64,000 nt of DNA from contig NC_083339.1 of assembly GCF_019175385.1 (NCBI RefSeq), forward strand, positions 111,833,601-111,897,600. Reading direction: 5' to 3'. The position numbers and the translations under genes are program-made. Every line of letters starts with the position of its first letter. Position 1 is the stretch's first letter. Of the stretch, positions 44,233 through 57,017 are shown in pieces. The notes below the pieces were generated by a model, which ran no database searches, had not been told where the DNA came from, and worked only from the letters and a program-made list of their open reading frames with translations. Source of the DNA: Lycium barbarum. Taxonomy: Eukaryota; Streptophyta; Magnoliopsida; Solanales; Solanaceae.

Positions 44233-47200
44233 TGTTGACACCTAATTTTTGACCTCCCATAATTTATTTTAATTATTCAGGGTCCTTGAATGATAAATAA
44301 AATGAGCTATGACTCTTAAAGGGTTTTAATAATTTTTATATAAGTTTTCAGGTCAATATTTTACTCCTTTAAATTGATAAAGAGATTTTTATGACATCAT
44401 AAATTATTTAGAAATTAATTGGTATCTTTGTGACATTTATGGAACATTTTATTAGAATTAATCAAGTGCAAAATAATTTTGAATAATTGTTTATTTAATT
44501 GTTAAATTGTCAAACGTCAAAATTAAATAATAATTTATTCCCTTAAACCCAAGGAACTTGAGTAATTGAAAGAATTGATGATTTTACCCTCTCAATCTTT
44601 AATCCTGTGTGTTCGCATAATTGTTTTGAAATTAATAAATTGTTTTTAGTATTAAATTAGGTTAATTAAATCAATTAGAGGGTCATCATTGCAAATTGGT
44701 TTTAATTACTAATTGTTTACATTATGGCCACAATTGAATCAACCAATTCATGGTTTAAAACAATTGAGGTCATTTTTGCAATTTTAGCCCCCTAGTGACT
44801 TTAATTAAAATGTCCAAATCCATTGGCTCAAATTAATTGAGGCTGTTAATGTAATTTGATATTAATTGGTTAATTAGGTTAAGTAGAGTTATAATCAATT
44901 AGAATTAAGTCAATTAAGCCTATTTGAAAAGTAAGCCCGTTTATATGATTAGCCGTATTTTTAAAATTAATTAGTAGGTTAATTACGTCTTAAATTGGTT
45001 ATAATTAGAATATTATGGTCAGCTATCAATATTTTAATTTTCACCCATCTTTTATTTTACCCATTTTCCCCTTTATGTACGTTTATATGCTTAATGTACG
45101 TGTATATACGTATATAATATATAGGACCCCTTTCTTTTTCTTTAAATTACGGACCGAGCCCAGTCCATTAAATTGGACTAACCCAGCCCAACGCTCACAT
45201 TAGGCTAAGAGGGGGTAACACCCCTCACCATTCTCATTTTTCCTCACACCAAACGACCCCTACGCTCTCCTCTCTTTCCTTTTCTGTGTAAAACCCTAGC
45301 GCCGTCTTGACTCTCTCTCTCTCTCATGCCAAGAATGGCAATGGTACAGAAAGTTCTTGCAGCTTTGGTACAACCAAAAGCATGAAAAAATTAATGTTTC
45401 AACATTTTTTCACTCGGATCCGTCCAAACACGTATAAATCTTCTCCTGTTTCACTTTTTCTTTTAGTTTTCTTGAATCATAACACGAATTTTGCATCTTT
45501 GTTGTTATAATGGGACTGTACGAACTCGATTACTATTGGTTCACTAGGGTTTGGTTTGGACCGACCTAGAATGGGTCAGATCCAACTGCACATGTTTATC
45601 TTTGTAAATCTTAGCCGTTAATTTCATAGTATTATGTTTTGCATCTAAAAAATCTCTTGGTACCGAATCGTTTGTTTGGATCTTTGAATGAACTTTGGCC
45701 CAACCCTCTCACAAGAGGGACAGAGACAGACGGGAAAAAAAGAGAGAGAAAGGAGGATAAAAATGAAAAAAAAAAGGTGGAAAAATCACGGAAAATGCTT
45801 GAGTTTTAAGTTAAACTTGAAATTTAAGCTTGTTAGTATAATTTTAGACTTAAACCCATAAAAGTTTGAGTCTCCCAGTTCTAAATTTTTTTGTTTTTAC
45901 TTTTGTTTTTGTGGCTGAGTTCTGGGATTGGAAGCATTAAGGCTCCAAATTCAACTCTAGATCCGGCTGCACACAAAAAAGGTAACATTTTATCTTGTTA
46001 TTCCTCTTCTTGTATTTTCTTTTGTTTAGCTTTAACTGATAGTGATCTGTCTAAGTTAGGAGACTTTGCTGATATGAGTTATGTTAATTAAAGGTTATCA
46101 TGTTGTCATTTTCTTTCCTTGCTTAGTTTAACTATTAGTAATGGTTTGCTTAGTTTGGGAATGCTGTTAATAGGAATAGTGCTTAGTTGAATACATTTTG
46201 TGATCACTTTCCTGGAATCCTCTTTGTTTAGTTGAAAAAATGATTTGTTGGTGTTGCTAATGTGAATATGCTTAGCTTACTTAAGTTGATATCCTGGTAT
46301 TGTTATGTTAGTCTGTTGTTATCTGTGATAAATATGTGACCATGATCAATCAGTAACATTTTACCAATTGAGTTTTAAATGTAATTCTGCTTGGTTTAAC
46401 TCTATCAATGCAATAATTCATCCTTTGTCTTGATCACTTATTGGAGTAGATTAAATTTAGAGAATAGAGGGAAAAATTGCTAAATGAGCTTGAGTCTAGA
46501 AAGGGTCTGAACCAATTATGGGACTATAGGGTGGAAGGTGTGGACTAAATATAGGTCATTGATTATTAATGATGGCAATTCTTTTGAGTCATGATCGAGC
46601 CCAGTGAAGAAATGGAAGCTAATATATATTAAATGCATAGAAGGCCTAGCCACGGGTGAAAATGGCCAACTAGGGGTTTGGTACGCCCCCTAGCCTGTCC
46701 TCGTCTCTTTTATTTTTATTTCATGCTCTCTTTTATTTGTGAGTTTGTTGTATTTGTACTTGTAACAACTTGTAAAAATCTCATAATTTATTGGAATTCT
46801 TATTGTTTGAACTAGTGTCTTAGGACAACGGTTCCTGTGTCGTTTAGATTGACTTTAGGTCCCCATAAGGATTTTCAAAAAAAGAAAAAAAAAACGAACT
46901 TGGCAGAACTATTTTTCTCAAATAAAAACGAAAGGCACGAAGCTCATTTTTGGTACAAGTAAAAGGAAGCTCTAAGCGTTAAATATATTTTTTCAAACCG
47001 GCTTTAAGCCTTAAAACCAAAGGATGAAAGTAAATGTTTCGGATTAGATCCAAGTAACAAAGAGTTTTCTGTAAGTTTTGGACTAAATACCCACTCCTTT
47101 CTTTCAAAAAACGATTTAGGATGAGATGGTCTAAATCCAGTCTTCAAAAAATGATGACCAGCGGGTCTGGGTCAAGCCCAGAAAACATATTTATTTTACA

Positions 47201-47930
47201 AATTCTGATCTAATCTTTAAAAAACTTAGCATTAATATCTTGTATCCGGAATTTGATAATAAAACCGTTCTTTAAGCAGAGTGTTTATGAAACAATAAAA
47301 GCGTTCGTAATTATGGAGCTTTAGAATGAGGCATTCTACATGTGCTAAACGATTGACCTGAAGCCAAGTATGGATCGAGCATGAACTAAACTACACCCAA
47401 CTTATAAAATCAAAACGATGCTTTGATATTTTTATAAACAAAAAATATGCTACCCTTATATGTAAAAGGAAACTATTTATATCTGGATATTATAAATCCC
47501 CACCTCAGTGCCCTACATATAGAGGGGATATACCAATTCTTTTCAAAAAAATCAAATGATATGTAATAAATGACAGATATTATAAATGCGGGAATAAGCA
47601 CTAAATAAATGGTTCATGCAAATGCTCACATGTTGAAATACGAAGGTCAACCGTATAGTACGGATTCTTAATATTAGGGTGTCTAACACCTTCCCTAGGG
47701 GATCACTGGAATTCTTATCTAGAACTTTGAATTATGAAAGATTTTTTGCGATGTCTGAATAAATCCTTCAAAATTAGTTTTTCTAATTTCTTAAAAATTA
47801 GGTCGCGGTTCTTTTAAAACAAAGTCCAAAAGAGCACCAACGAGTTCGAAGTAGCTTTTCGAGCGCTAATTCTGCCGTTCGAAGTAGCTTTTCGAGCGCT
47901 AATTCTGCCTGCGAAATGCGAACCGTTACA
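44233..47930 (+). mobile_element. 3.7-kb solo LTR of an Ogre/Tat-like Gypsy element, TSD GTCAT
   Basis: Begins TGTTGACACCTAATTTTTG and ends CGAACCGTTACA. A perfect 5-bp TSD, GTCAT, lies at 44228-44232 and 47931-47935. The start and the block GGTGTCTAACACCTTCCCTA near 47676 are typical of the long LTRs of Ogre/Tat elements in nightshades. No primer-binding site or coding region lies inside the TSD, so it is solo. A CT-rich block at 45240-45330 could be near a transcription start. A 33-bp tandem duplication lies near the right end. Confidence 0.88.
47844..47909. repeat. 33-bp tandem duplication in the Ogre-like LTR
   Basis: Two identical copies (47844-47876, 47877-47909), each beginning GTTCGAAGTAGCTTTTC. 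Each contains a palindrome-like TTCGAAG...CTTTTCGAG. Confidence 0.92.
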
Positions 47931-47935
47931 GTCAT

Positions 47936-49179
47936 CCCTATACCATTAATAATAATTAAAACTTGAAATTTAATATATTTGAATTTGAAAACTAAAAAGG
48001 ATCTTTATTTTTATTTTATTTTTATATTAAGGTGTTAGAGAAGGTTTGTTTCAGATAATTATTACACTTTTAGCACCGCAAGAAACGAGGACAAATTCAC
48101 TAATTTTTTTTATATCACCAAGGCTCCAACAATTAATTAACTGGTGTATACTTGGGAATTTAGTGAACCGGGTAACCGTCACGTCGAAGGTCAACATGAA
48201 TACCGAATACAACTAATCTTCTTGCTTATTAGAGTGCTTAAGATTTTACAATTGATGTCTTAAGTGAATCTACTTGATCTTTTAGAGCATATTAATGGAT
48301 ACTCCTTTCGTTTCATTTTACTAGATTTAGTTTAGCTGGACTCATACTTTAAGAAAATTAGCTTGAATCTTGTGATCCTTATAACTTGGGCAAATAATGA
48401 TTTTAGACCCTGTGTTATAGGTTTATTCAGTTTTGATCCTTATATAATTTGACTTAGCATAATTAACTTTTAATTTATATAAACATGCGATTTTGATCTT
48501 TAAAACTAATGGAAGTTAAATATTTAATGGAATCATCAATTTTAAAACTATAGAAAATTTAGAAAAAATTAGAAGTGAAGGTCAGTTTGTTCATAAGGTT
48601 AACTTGCATTGTCAAGCACGATAATGAGATTGTTTACCAACCCAAGTTTCTAGTTTCTTCACCATAACCGACCTCATCTTCATCATTTTGGTCTCCACCT
48701 CCAACACCTCTCCCTCAGTCGTCACCACTCGTCTTCACTCAGCGTAGTTTTCTTCCATTGATTCTTCCAATACCCATTTCGTACCAAAGTTTGATATTAC
48801 TACCTACATAGAAGGGACAATTGAACTCCCAATTTAACTTTGATTAGGGGCATTTTAATTAGGATTTTCACTTTAGTGATTGCATCATCAGCTTGTACAG
48901 CTAGATTTAGGTGCTGCAATTTTCTTTGATAGTCAGAAAAACAATTTTTTTTTTCATAATTACTACACCGGTCCTTACAGTTAACCAGCTGTTATGAGGG
49001 CATTTCAGATATTTAACTTTTTTTTTTTTTGCATGCTGCAGATTGTACATCATGAATGAAATATAGAACACGTTGATTTAATTATATAAAGTGGGTCTGT
49101 TTTTGCAACTATTTCTCTTGGCCATTGGGTTGAGCAGTTAAAGTTCTCTGGGGCCACAACTCCCATGCCAGTTGTATTT
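47936..49179. other. AT-rich intergenic stretch
   Basis: No gene recognised. A CT-rich part at 48650-48790 (CTCATCTTCATCATTTTGG) looks like gene-derived leader or coding DNA but has no usable frame. Confidence 0.45.
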
Positions 49180-50690
49180 GGAATTTTTACTCATTGTAGC
49201 TTCTTTTAAGACCTAATTATTAATATTAACTACCTTTTTATTTAATTATATTTAGTAGCTAATCAACTTTTCTAAATTACAATTGGTAGCTATATCAAAA
49301 ATACATACCCAAATATATATATATATATATTTCTTTTTTTTCCAATCACTACCCATTTCATATTTTTCATTTTTCAAAACCCTAAAAAATCTCTCCCCTT
49401 CTCTCAACCACCACCACCACCACCACGGCCGCGCCGCCCCTCTCTCTCTCTTCTCCCTCTCCCTCTGTGCTCACCCCTTTTTTTTTTTTTTCACTCTATC
49501 CGGTGATCGGCGGCAGACGGCGATGGCACAGATCTGGCCGTGTGTATTTTTGGTGGCGGCAACGATTTTGAGATGGCGGTGGAGAAGATGACGTGGAGGT
49601 GGAGAGATTAGGGTTTTTTATGGCGGTGGAGATTTTTTAGGGGTTTTCCTCTTTCAAATTTGAGTTTCGTGGACGGGGTGAGGTGGTACTCGAGTTCTTG
49701 ATTTTATCAATGCTGGGTTGTAAGGCATTGCTTAAGAAGTAGGTACTAGTGGCATTCTATCCTTCTGGTTCAGATGAAGCTTTTCCTTGATTTCTAGGCT
49801 TAGTTGCTTTTGCCTTGTGCTATTGTGGAATTGTTGAGTGATGACTTGAATATGCAGTACATTGTAACTGGAAAGAATTTTCATTTTGTAGGAGGTTTGT
49901 GAAATTGTTAGTGCAGATGAGAATTGCATTTCACTAAAGTGAATTCTGTACTTTTGCGTCATTGACCAAGTGCTGATTTAGCTGTTTGAAGTCACCCTTT
50001 AGTTTTGTCGGACGCTATAATCAGATACAAATACATTCAAAAAATTTACATCTCACAAATATACTGTTTTTGAATGTATTTATCTTTGTATTTTTTGAGA
50101 GTATTTTTGAGTGTATTTTGTTAATAGCCAAACACACTATTTTTGAATATATTTGTCATGTATTTGAATTTTTTTGTCTTGTATCTGAATGTATTTGTTG
50201 AAATCCATTCAAATACATGAAAATTTGAATGTATTTGGCTTCATATGTAGTTGGAATGTACACAATGTATTTGAAATACATCAAAGAAATACATATAAAA
50301 AGCCACTGAAAAACATCAAAAATAAAAAATAAAATCACTAAAATACATCCAAAAAAAAAAAAAAATCACTGAAATGCATAAAAAAAAAAGACACAGAAAT
50401 ACATTATAGCAAAAAAAAAAAAAAAACTGAAATATATCAAATAAAAAAAATCACTAAAATACATCAAAAAATAATATTAATATCTAATTTAATAGCTCCA
50501 CCATTAAAGACTAAAATTGAGGATCCTATTTTTTTTTTTTTTTACCGTATTCTCATGTATTTGTTGGCAACAAATACACGAGAAAACATACACTATTTTG
50601 CCAAAATGTAGCTACAGGTGGTAATATTTAAAATAGTAGCTACAAATGGTAGGAAGCTACAATAAGATAGTAAAAAATGATACAAACATG
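49180..50690. mobile_element. Probable Mutator-like element carrying gene-derived DNA
   Basis: The left end (TTTTTACTCATTGTAGCTTC) and the complement of the right end (TTTTTTACTATCTTATTGTAGCTTCC) match with a small gap, and GTAGCTAC-type words follow inside both ends. The interior has a CT-rich 5'-UTR-like block with a CCACCACCACC run (49410-49450), a GC-rich coding-like part (49500-49700), intron- or UTR-like DNA (49700-49980), and an AT-rich low-complexity section with ATGTATTTGAAT words (50040-50480). Element boundaries and a TSD could not be fixed. Confidence 0.4.
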
Positions 50691-51639
50691 GGTCCCACAC
50701 AAAGTTGCTTTTTCTTGTTTTCTTTTTGCTGAAGGCAACACTCTCAATTGCCTTTTTTTTTTTCCAATTCATTTGGCTGCCTACTTTGATGAGTAAAGAA
50801 GATAAAGTAGTAGTATACTATTGGAACGTGTATACACTTTCTTTTTATTTTTATCTAAGCATTAATAATTAACTTAAATAAAAAACAAACAATTATTAAA
50901 TGATGTTAATAATAATTACTAAATGAAAGTGTATATTGGTAAGGGCAAATTAGTCAAAATGTGATTTTTCTTACATTTAATGATAAATATTTTCAATAAG
51001 TTGTTACAAAGAAATCAGAATAAGGAAATTGGGTATAATATTATAAACCACAAGGGAGATTAGCGTTACAAAGTGCCGGTCCTTGAGATTATCCCTTATT
51101 TTCTTTTATTATCAATTTCTTGTAATATTTCTTTTTTCGATTGACAATACAACTAATTTACTTATTCTTTCGAGATACGATTCTTTCATCTTACTTAAAA
51201 TTTTACTAATCTTAATTCTGAAATTCTTTGTTTAGTTGGCCTTAAACTTATCAGTATATTCATTGCCCTTTAAAGTAACGATCATGAGAAAAGTTGAATT
51301 TATAAGGACGCTAACACACATCAAGCTTATACACATAAAGCATTGCATGACAATAAAGTAAAATGATTATTTTGAATGTGTATTGGGTAGAAAATCGGCT
51401 CGGGTTCGTATATGAGATTGGGTGCTCGGGGTGGTCAGAGGATCCTCACAGCTGTAACCCACTCCTACCAACTCTAGTCACATCCATTGTTCTAGATCAG
51501 AGAGCCACTAACTATGCTAACGTTGGGGGAAACCTCATGTCACATCATATATATGTTAGGGTGGAAAAGCCTTGTTTTGGTTTTTCATATAGATAGATCA
51601 TCATGTAGGCTAAGGCATCTTCACTTCCTCTTCTGTAAC
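50691..51639. other. AT-rich intergenic stretch
   Basis: No gene recognised. The part at 51360-51600 has higher GC and a 77-codon frame without a known domain; it may be old LTR DNA. Confidence 0.5.
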
Positions 51640-52508
51640 TGTAATGACTCGTTTAGTCGTTATTGAAATCCTCCTCAAACCCCGTACAAAAGTCAAGCTT
51701 CGTATTATAAAAGGCTAGGTTAATTAAAATGTCTCGCGTAAAATTAAAATGGGAGTCAAATTTGTAGAAGTCAAAACTGTGGGCCCAGGGTCAAGACCCT
51801 TCACCGCGGTAGCCCAGTTACTGCAGCAGCAGGTCCGTTGCAGCGGGAAGCCCACCGCTGTAGTGAAGGAGTGTGGGCCAGATCCCTATAAATGTCTTAT
51901 TTCAGGATTTTGTCCCACTTTTCTCGAAAACCTTAATCTAAGACGATTTCTGTGAGGGTTCTTGGATAGGGCACCCCAAAAACATCACCAAGGTAAGCCT
52001 CCAAACATCATTCCTGATTACAATTCATAAAAGAAATACTTCTCATAGATAAAACTTTTCCCTCAAAGTTAGTAAAAGAGAAATACGTGATGCATGTATG
52101 ATTGTTGTGTAACTCTTGTACTCATATTCGTAAATTCCTAGGGTTCTGGATCAAGCTTCAGTTCAGCAACCCGGTAGGAGAAGGTTGCACGCACGTTCGT
52201 GGTAGCTGCTCGGCATCGAGGTAGGTTACAGTTTACTTGAGTTAGACTTTGATTAGTGAAACCTATATATGACGTAAAATTGACGGGAGAAAGCATGATT
52301 AGGTTTTCGGAGAAGGAGTTTGGTTGGACATACGATAGGTTGATATTGTTGCATTAAAAAGGGTTGTAGCAGTGAGAAACTTAGCTAATTCTTCTAAGAG
52401 AGATATTAGTGTTGCATGTATTATCATGGAAGGTCTAGAAGAGTTGGGCTTGATGCAATGATAAATTGGTCTTTGTATAGGATGGAAAAACTATAAAAAA
52501 TGTTGTTA
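51640..52508 (+). repeat. Truncated Gypsy LTR, plus orientation
   Basis: Begins TGTAATGACTCGTTTAG, like the family at 37278 read on its own strand. It contains a GC-rich island (51800-51870) with ACCGCTGTAGTG, then the same blocks as 43477-43766 and, inverted, as 41560-41830. It stops near 52508 at the edge of the Athila-like element. Confidence 0.7.
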
Positions 52509-52620
52509 CAAGGGACGTATTTTCTACCCCACACTTAAATCATGCTTTGCCCTCGAAGCATATAGATGAAAAAAATTTAAAAACCAAAGGCAAGAAATAC
52601 TCCCTGTGGCCCTTTAGGGC

Positions 52621-53897
52621 CTAGTCGTCATCCTCATCAGACTTAGCCTCGCCATCAGAAGGCTCGACATCTTCTTCTTCCTCATCGTTAGCATCCTGTG
52701 CTTGAGATTCGTCTTTACTACCGTCCTCCATCTCGGCTGTTATGAGGTCAGCGGAGTAAAAATCCTCATCAGCTGGCAGCCTGCCCTTTTCCCCAACGAG
52801 AACTCGTGAGTAAGTAGTGTGAGGGCACTCCGCAAACACACTAAAGAGGTTTAATTCAAATTGCTCACTAGCAATCATCACAATCTTGTAGATTTGTGCC
52901 AACACAGTAGACTGAGCCGATCTTTCTTGGGTTGGAGTCAAATTGAGCATAGTGCACTGTTCGGGGGACTTGACATTAGAGATGTCGATCATATTATCCG
53001 GGCACTCAAGCACTCTGTTATGCGGACTCTCCAAGTGAGGTGCCAACTTCCTTAAGTAGGCAGTGAGGGTATTCCCAAACTCAGCCTGAGGGACTTGCCT
53101 TCTCTAATGTGCTGCATTTCCCTTAGCATCCAATAGCCAATGTTGACAGGTTGCCCCATCAAGAAGAAGTATACAATGGCTACTCTCTCCTTTAGCACAG
53201 TCGTGAAATGGTCAAGTGGCATGATACGGTAGTTGAGTAACCTGAGCCACACTCGGGCCTCCTTCAGAAAATCACCCATCAGCATTGTCTTGTGCAACCT
53301 GGGGTTCTCTCTATATCTGGCCCACTTGGCCTTGGAATCTTTCCCACATAAAGTCTCCCGAATGGCCTTGTAGTCAAGCCTTTTAATGAATTCCAGCAAT
53401 GGTCCAATGGGGAATTCAGGGACCCCTAAATGTGCACACAAGGTGGAGGCTGTTAGCGGCACATACTCACCCCTTACTTTGACCGATGGCTGCATCTCAC
53501 TGTTCTCTGTTCTGGCCAACTCTAGATTTGCATACATCTCCAACACCATGTCAATGTTCACGGGCCCCGAATTCTCAAAGACACCCTGCCAGCCCATTAT
53601 CATTATTTGATTGTAGATCCCTCGAAATTTTTTCTTCAAGGCCACTTTGTTAACGGGCCTTTCATGAATGTACCCATCCTTCAAAGGGAACTCTTTGTAC
53701 CATTTTTCCGCATCCCCAAACATTATAAGATAGGGACGAGGCCTCAGAGGAGACGCCCGAGGAACGGGGACTACCGGTTGCTTGCTATTGCGGGTTGTTG
53801 CCCCTTTCTTGGTGGCAATGGCCTTGCCCCCTCTGGGTCTCTTTGATCCTTGTGAGGAGCCCACCTCATCAACCTTGCCTTTTCCTTTGGTCACCAT
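52621..53897 (-). pseudogene. Downstream ORF of the Athila-like element (putative plant transposon protein, PF20167-like)
   Basis: Starts at 53897 and runs 281 codons to 53052. A frame change near 53095 lets it continue as 53046-52621 (141 codons), giving about 425 codons in all. The N-terminus is Lys-rich (VTKGKGKVDE, SKRPRGG). The middle (DAEKWYKEFPL, GPVNIDMVLEMYANLELAR, LTASTLCAHLGVPE) matches what I know of the PF20167 domain found beside plant Gypsy elements. The C-terminus is strongly acidic (EEEEDVEPSDGE). It lies 1.4 kb downstream of integrase, in the env-like position, but I see no signal peptide or membrane segment. Function unknown. Confidence 0.7.
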
Positions 53898-55293
53898 TTT
53901 ACCTGTAGATATTCAAAATACAACCATCCAATGTCGTTAGCAAATTTAGCCCTTCACGACCCCACACATATTGTACACTAACACTTCACCTTATCGTCCG
54001 CAAGTTAAGCCCAAGTGTGGGATCACCCCACACTTACTATAAACTATGGTGCAAAAAATATGAAACAAAGAAGTTAATTAATCTTGAGACTAAAGCGAGC
54101 AAAATTAATGAAACCAAAGAAAAAAAACAAAAAAACACTATCTTACAAAACAAGAAAAATCATGTTTGAGGACCTAGGGTGGTGGTTCACCCTTCGCTTT
54201 TAGTGCCTTTTCGACCTGTGGGTGTTCACGGAAATTCCCTATGATTTTTGATGTTGTTTCAAGTTTATTTGCTACTCAAGACTTCACAAAAATCACAAGA
54301 AACTTGATTGAGGAGTTTTATCAAACAACTTGTGGGCATCGAACTATCCCTTGAAGTTTTGCAACAATGTAGGGTTAAAAACCATCCCTTATGTTTGGGA
54401 ATCATTGTTCTAGCATCCAACACCCATTGCAAACACAACAATATCAAACCTCCACCCAAATTCACCCAACCCTATAAACCTTAGTTTAACAATCTCCCAC
54501 ATCAACACAAAGGGGAAAAAGGGAATGGGATTTCATTAGTGAAGGCACACGAAATCTTACCTTGTGTTGTGATGTGAGATGATTTACACCACCTTCCTTA
54601 GAGTTGAAAGGGATTGGGAGAGGGGTTTTAGAATTTGGGTTCGAGTGAGAGTGTTTTGTAGAGAGAGGGTGAAAGTTTGTGAGAAGTGGGGGTTATTGGG
54701 GGGTCATCCGTGTTTTATTCTTTTAAAAGAATTTGAATCGGGTCGACCTATGCGTTGGCCATGCGTCGCATGACTAGCGCACAACACCTCCCCTCCCTTT
54801 TGAACTTTATGCTTAGAAAATTTTTGCTCTGAGTACCAATCATGCGCTGGCCATGCGACGCATGACCAGCGCACAAAACACCCATTTCTGAATCTTTTAC
54901 TTAGCCAATTTTTTGGCTCTGAGTGCAGACCATGAAACGCATGACTAGCGCACATAACACCCCTTTCTGAATTTTTTACTTTGCCAAATTTTTGGCTTGC
55001 TTACCTGTTGTGCGATGCCCATGCGACGCATAGGGGGAACACACACAAACCTGGATCTCGATTCTTACTGTTTTGCATTCGTTTTGAGTTCCCGTGCCTT
55101 CGTTCGCCCTGCAACATGAACAAACATGACATATATGCTACAAAAGTTGGGTTTCTCCCAACCAGCGCCTTAGTTAAGGTCGTGGCACGACACTTTTTGT
55201 ACTATTCTTTTATTTTGAATTGTTACATTACAAACTCGGGTTGCCTCCTGAGAAGCGCTTGAGTTAACATCGCGACACGATGCAGATCCTTTT
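53898..55293 (-). other. Spacer between integrase and the downstream ORF
   Basis: Non-coding. It contains blocks shared with the LARD-like element at 9850-9905 (GGGTTGCCTCC, CGTGGCACGA) and the palindromic repeat array at 54751-55035. Confidence 0.6.
54751..55035. repeat. Four-unit array of GC-rich palindromes, period about 82-92 bp
   Basis: Palindromes begin at 54751, 54843, about 54929 (half only) and 55011. The best, 54843-54873, has 15-base arms with a single mismatched pair (TGCGCTGGCCATGCG and its partner). Between units lie smaller hairpins such as AGCCAATTTTTTGGCT (54903-54918) and GCCAAATTTTTGGC (54983-54996). Confidence 0.85.
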
Positions 55294-55665
55294 CTACTCA
55301 TCATTAAGGAGCACTTCCTTCTTCTCCTTGTTAAAGTTACCACCCAAATATCGCTTGAGACTCTGCCCATTCACCAAGAACTTGCGCACCCCATCCATGG
55401 TTTGTATCTCAACTGCACCATGGGGTGTGATTCTAGTCACTACAAATGGTCCAGACCAACGGGACTTAAGCTTTTCCGGAAACAACCTCAGCCTCGAGTT
55501 AAAGTGTAGTACCTGCTGCTCTGGCACGAACTCACGATGTTGGATATGCTTGTCTTTCCATCTCTTAGTCTTCTCTTTGTATAACTTTGCATTCTCATAC
55601 GCCCCCAGTCTGAATTCATCAAGCTCGTGTAATTGGAGCAACCTCTTCTCTCCCGCCAGATTCAT
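55294..55665 (-). pseudogene. Integrase C-terminal part, Athila-like
   Basis: Encodes the segment after the catalytic core: a charged helix ([18 protein letters not shown]) then an SH3-like fold ([17 protein letters not shown]-like VEIQTM) ending in [11 protein letters not shown]. It is separated from the catalytic half by frame breaks and stops between 55670 and 55990. Confidence 0.85.
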
Positions 55666-55995
55666 ATCAAGATTGAGCTTTTTGATTGCCCAATATGCTT
55701 TATGTTCTAATTCAACCGGCAGATGGCACGCTTTCCCATAAACTAACCTGTAAGAGACGCTCCGATGGGAGTTTTATATGCTGTGCGATACGCCCACAAG
55801 GTGTCATCCAACTTCATTGATCAGTCCTTCCTCTGAGCATTCACAGTTTTCTCTAAGATTTGCTTCACTTCTCTATTCGAGACCTCTACTTGTCCGCTTG
55901 TCTTTGGGTAGTAAGTTGTAGAGACTTTATGCTTCACCCTATACTTTGCTAGAAGGTTCTTCAACAAACTGTTTTAGAAGTGAGCACCACCGTCA

Positions 55996-56675
55996 CTAAT
56001 CATCGCTCGTGGGTTCCAAACCTTGCGATATGTTCTTTCGCACAAAATTCACCACCACCTTCGTATCATTGGTTGGAAGAGGGACTGCCTCTACCCATTT
56101 TGAAACATAGTCGACAACAAGTAGAATGTACTTGTTACCGAAGGATGGTCGGAAGGGACCCATGAAATTGATGCCCCAGACGTCAAATATCTCTACTTCC
56201 AATATGTTTGTCAAAGGCATCTCGTGCCTTTTCGAGATGTTTCCCGTTCGTTGACATCTGTCGCAACTTCTAGCAAATGCATGAGCATCTTTGAAAAGAG
56301 GGGGCCAATAGAAGCCAGATTGTAATACCTTAGCCGCCGTACGATCACCCTGAAAGTGCCCCCCGTATGAGGAAGAATGACAACTCTCCAACACTTGACT
56401 CACCTCGGTCTATGGAATGCATCTCCGCATAACTGATCGGTCCCTTGCTTGAATAAATACGGCTCATCCCATATGTAAAACCGGGAGTCATGATACAACT
56501 TCTTTCTCTGCTGTGAGGTGGCTTCTAGGGGGTACACCCCACTTACTATCAAGTTCACAATATCAGCATACCATGGGACTTTGGCAGCAGGAATGACAAA
56601 TAGCTGCTCATTAGGGAACGACTCTCGAATTTGGACATCCTCCATAAAATGATTATGGTTGTCCAATCTAGACAA
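55996..56675 (-). pseudogene. Integrase N-terminal half, Athila-like
   Basis: Two frames overlapping near 56400. The first (56675-56400) is the linker after RNase H. The second contains the zinc-binding HHCC region (SSYGGHFQGDRTAAKV, CDRCQRTGNI), the first catalytic Asp (FDVWGINFMGPF) and DYVSKWVEA. It stops at 55996, so the second Asp and the Glu are outside the open frame. Confidence 0.88.
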
Positions 56676-56732
56676 GTGGTCTGCGACTTGGTTCTCAGCT
56701 CCCTTACGATCCTTAATCTCAATATCAAATTC

Positions 56733-57017
56733 CTACAAAAAGAGAATCCACTGAATCATCCTGGGTTTAACGTCCTTCTTGCTGAACAAGTAGCGAATGG
56801 CTGCGTGGTCTATATAGACAATAACATGCGTCTCAACAAGATAGGACCGAAACTTATAAAACGCATAAACCAAAGCTAGCAGCTCCTTCTCTGTTACAGT
56901 GTAATTCATTTGGGCAGCATCTAACATCTTGCTAGCATAGTAGATAGAATGAAAAACTTTCTGTCGTCGCTGTCCCAACACAACCCCCACAACATTGTCA
57001 TTTGCATCACACATCAA
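56733..57017 (-). pseudogene. RNase H domain, Athila-like
   Basis: Encodes [15 protein letters not shown] with the first catalytic Asp, [21 protein letters not shown] with the Glu, and [12 protein letters not shown] with a later Asp. It is separated from RT by a frame break around 57020-57165. Degrades the RNA strand during reverse transcription in live elements. Confidence 0.88.

Noticed and set aside
49283..49591. Open frame with a His-rich run
   Set aside because: The His run comes from a CCACCA microsatellite after a TA repeat and the frame has no domain; treated as part of the possible gene-capture element.
54751..55035. CRISPR-like array
   Set aside because: Regular spacing is present, but the repeats are diverged palindromes inside a plant retroelement, the spacers are themselves similar, and there are no cas genes.
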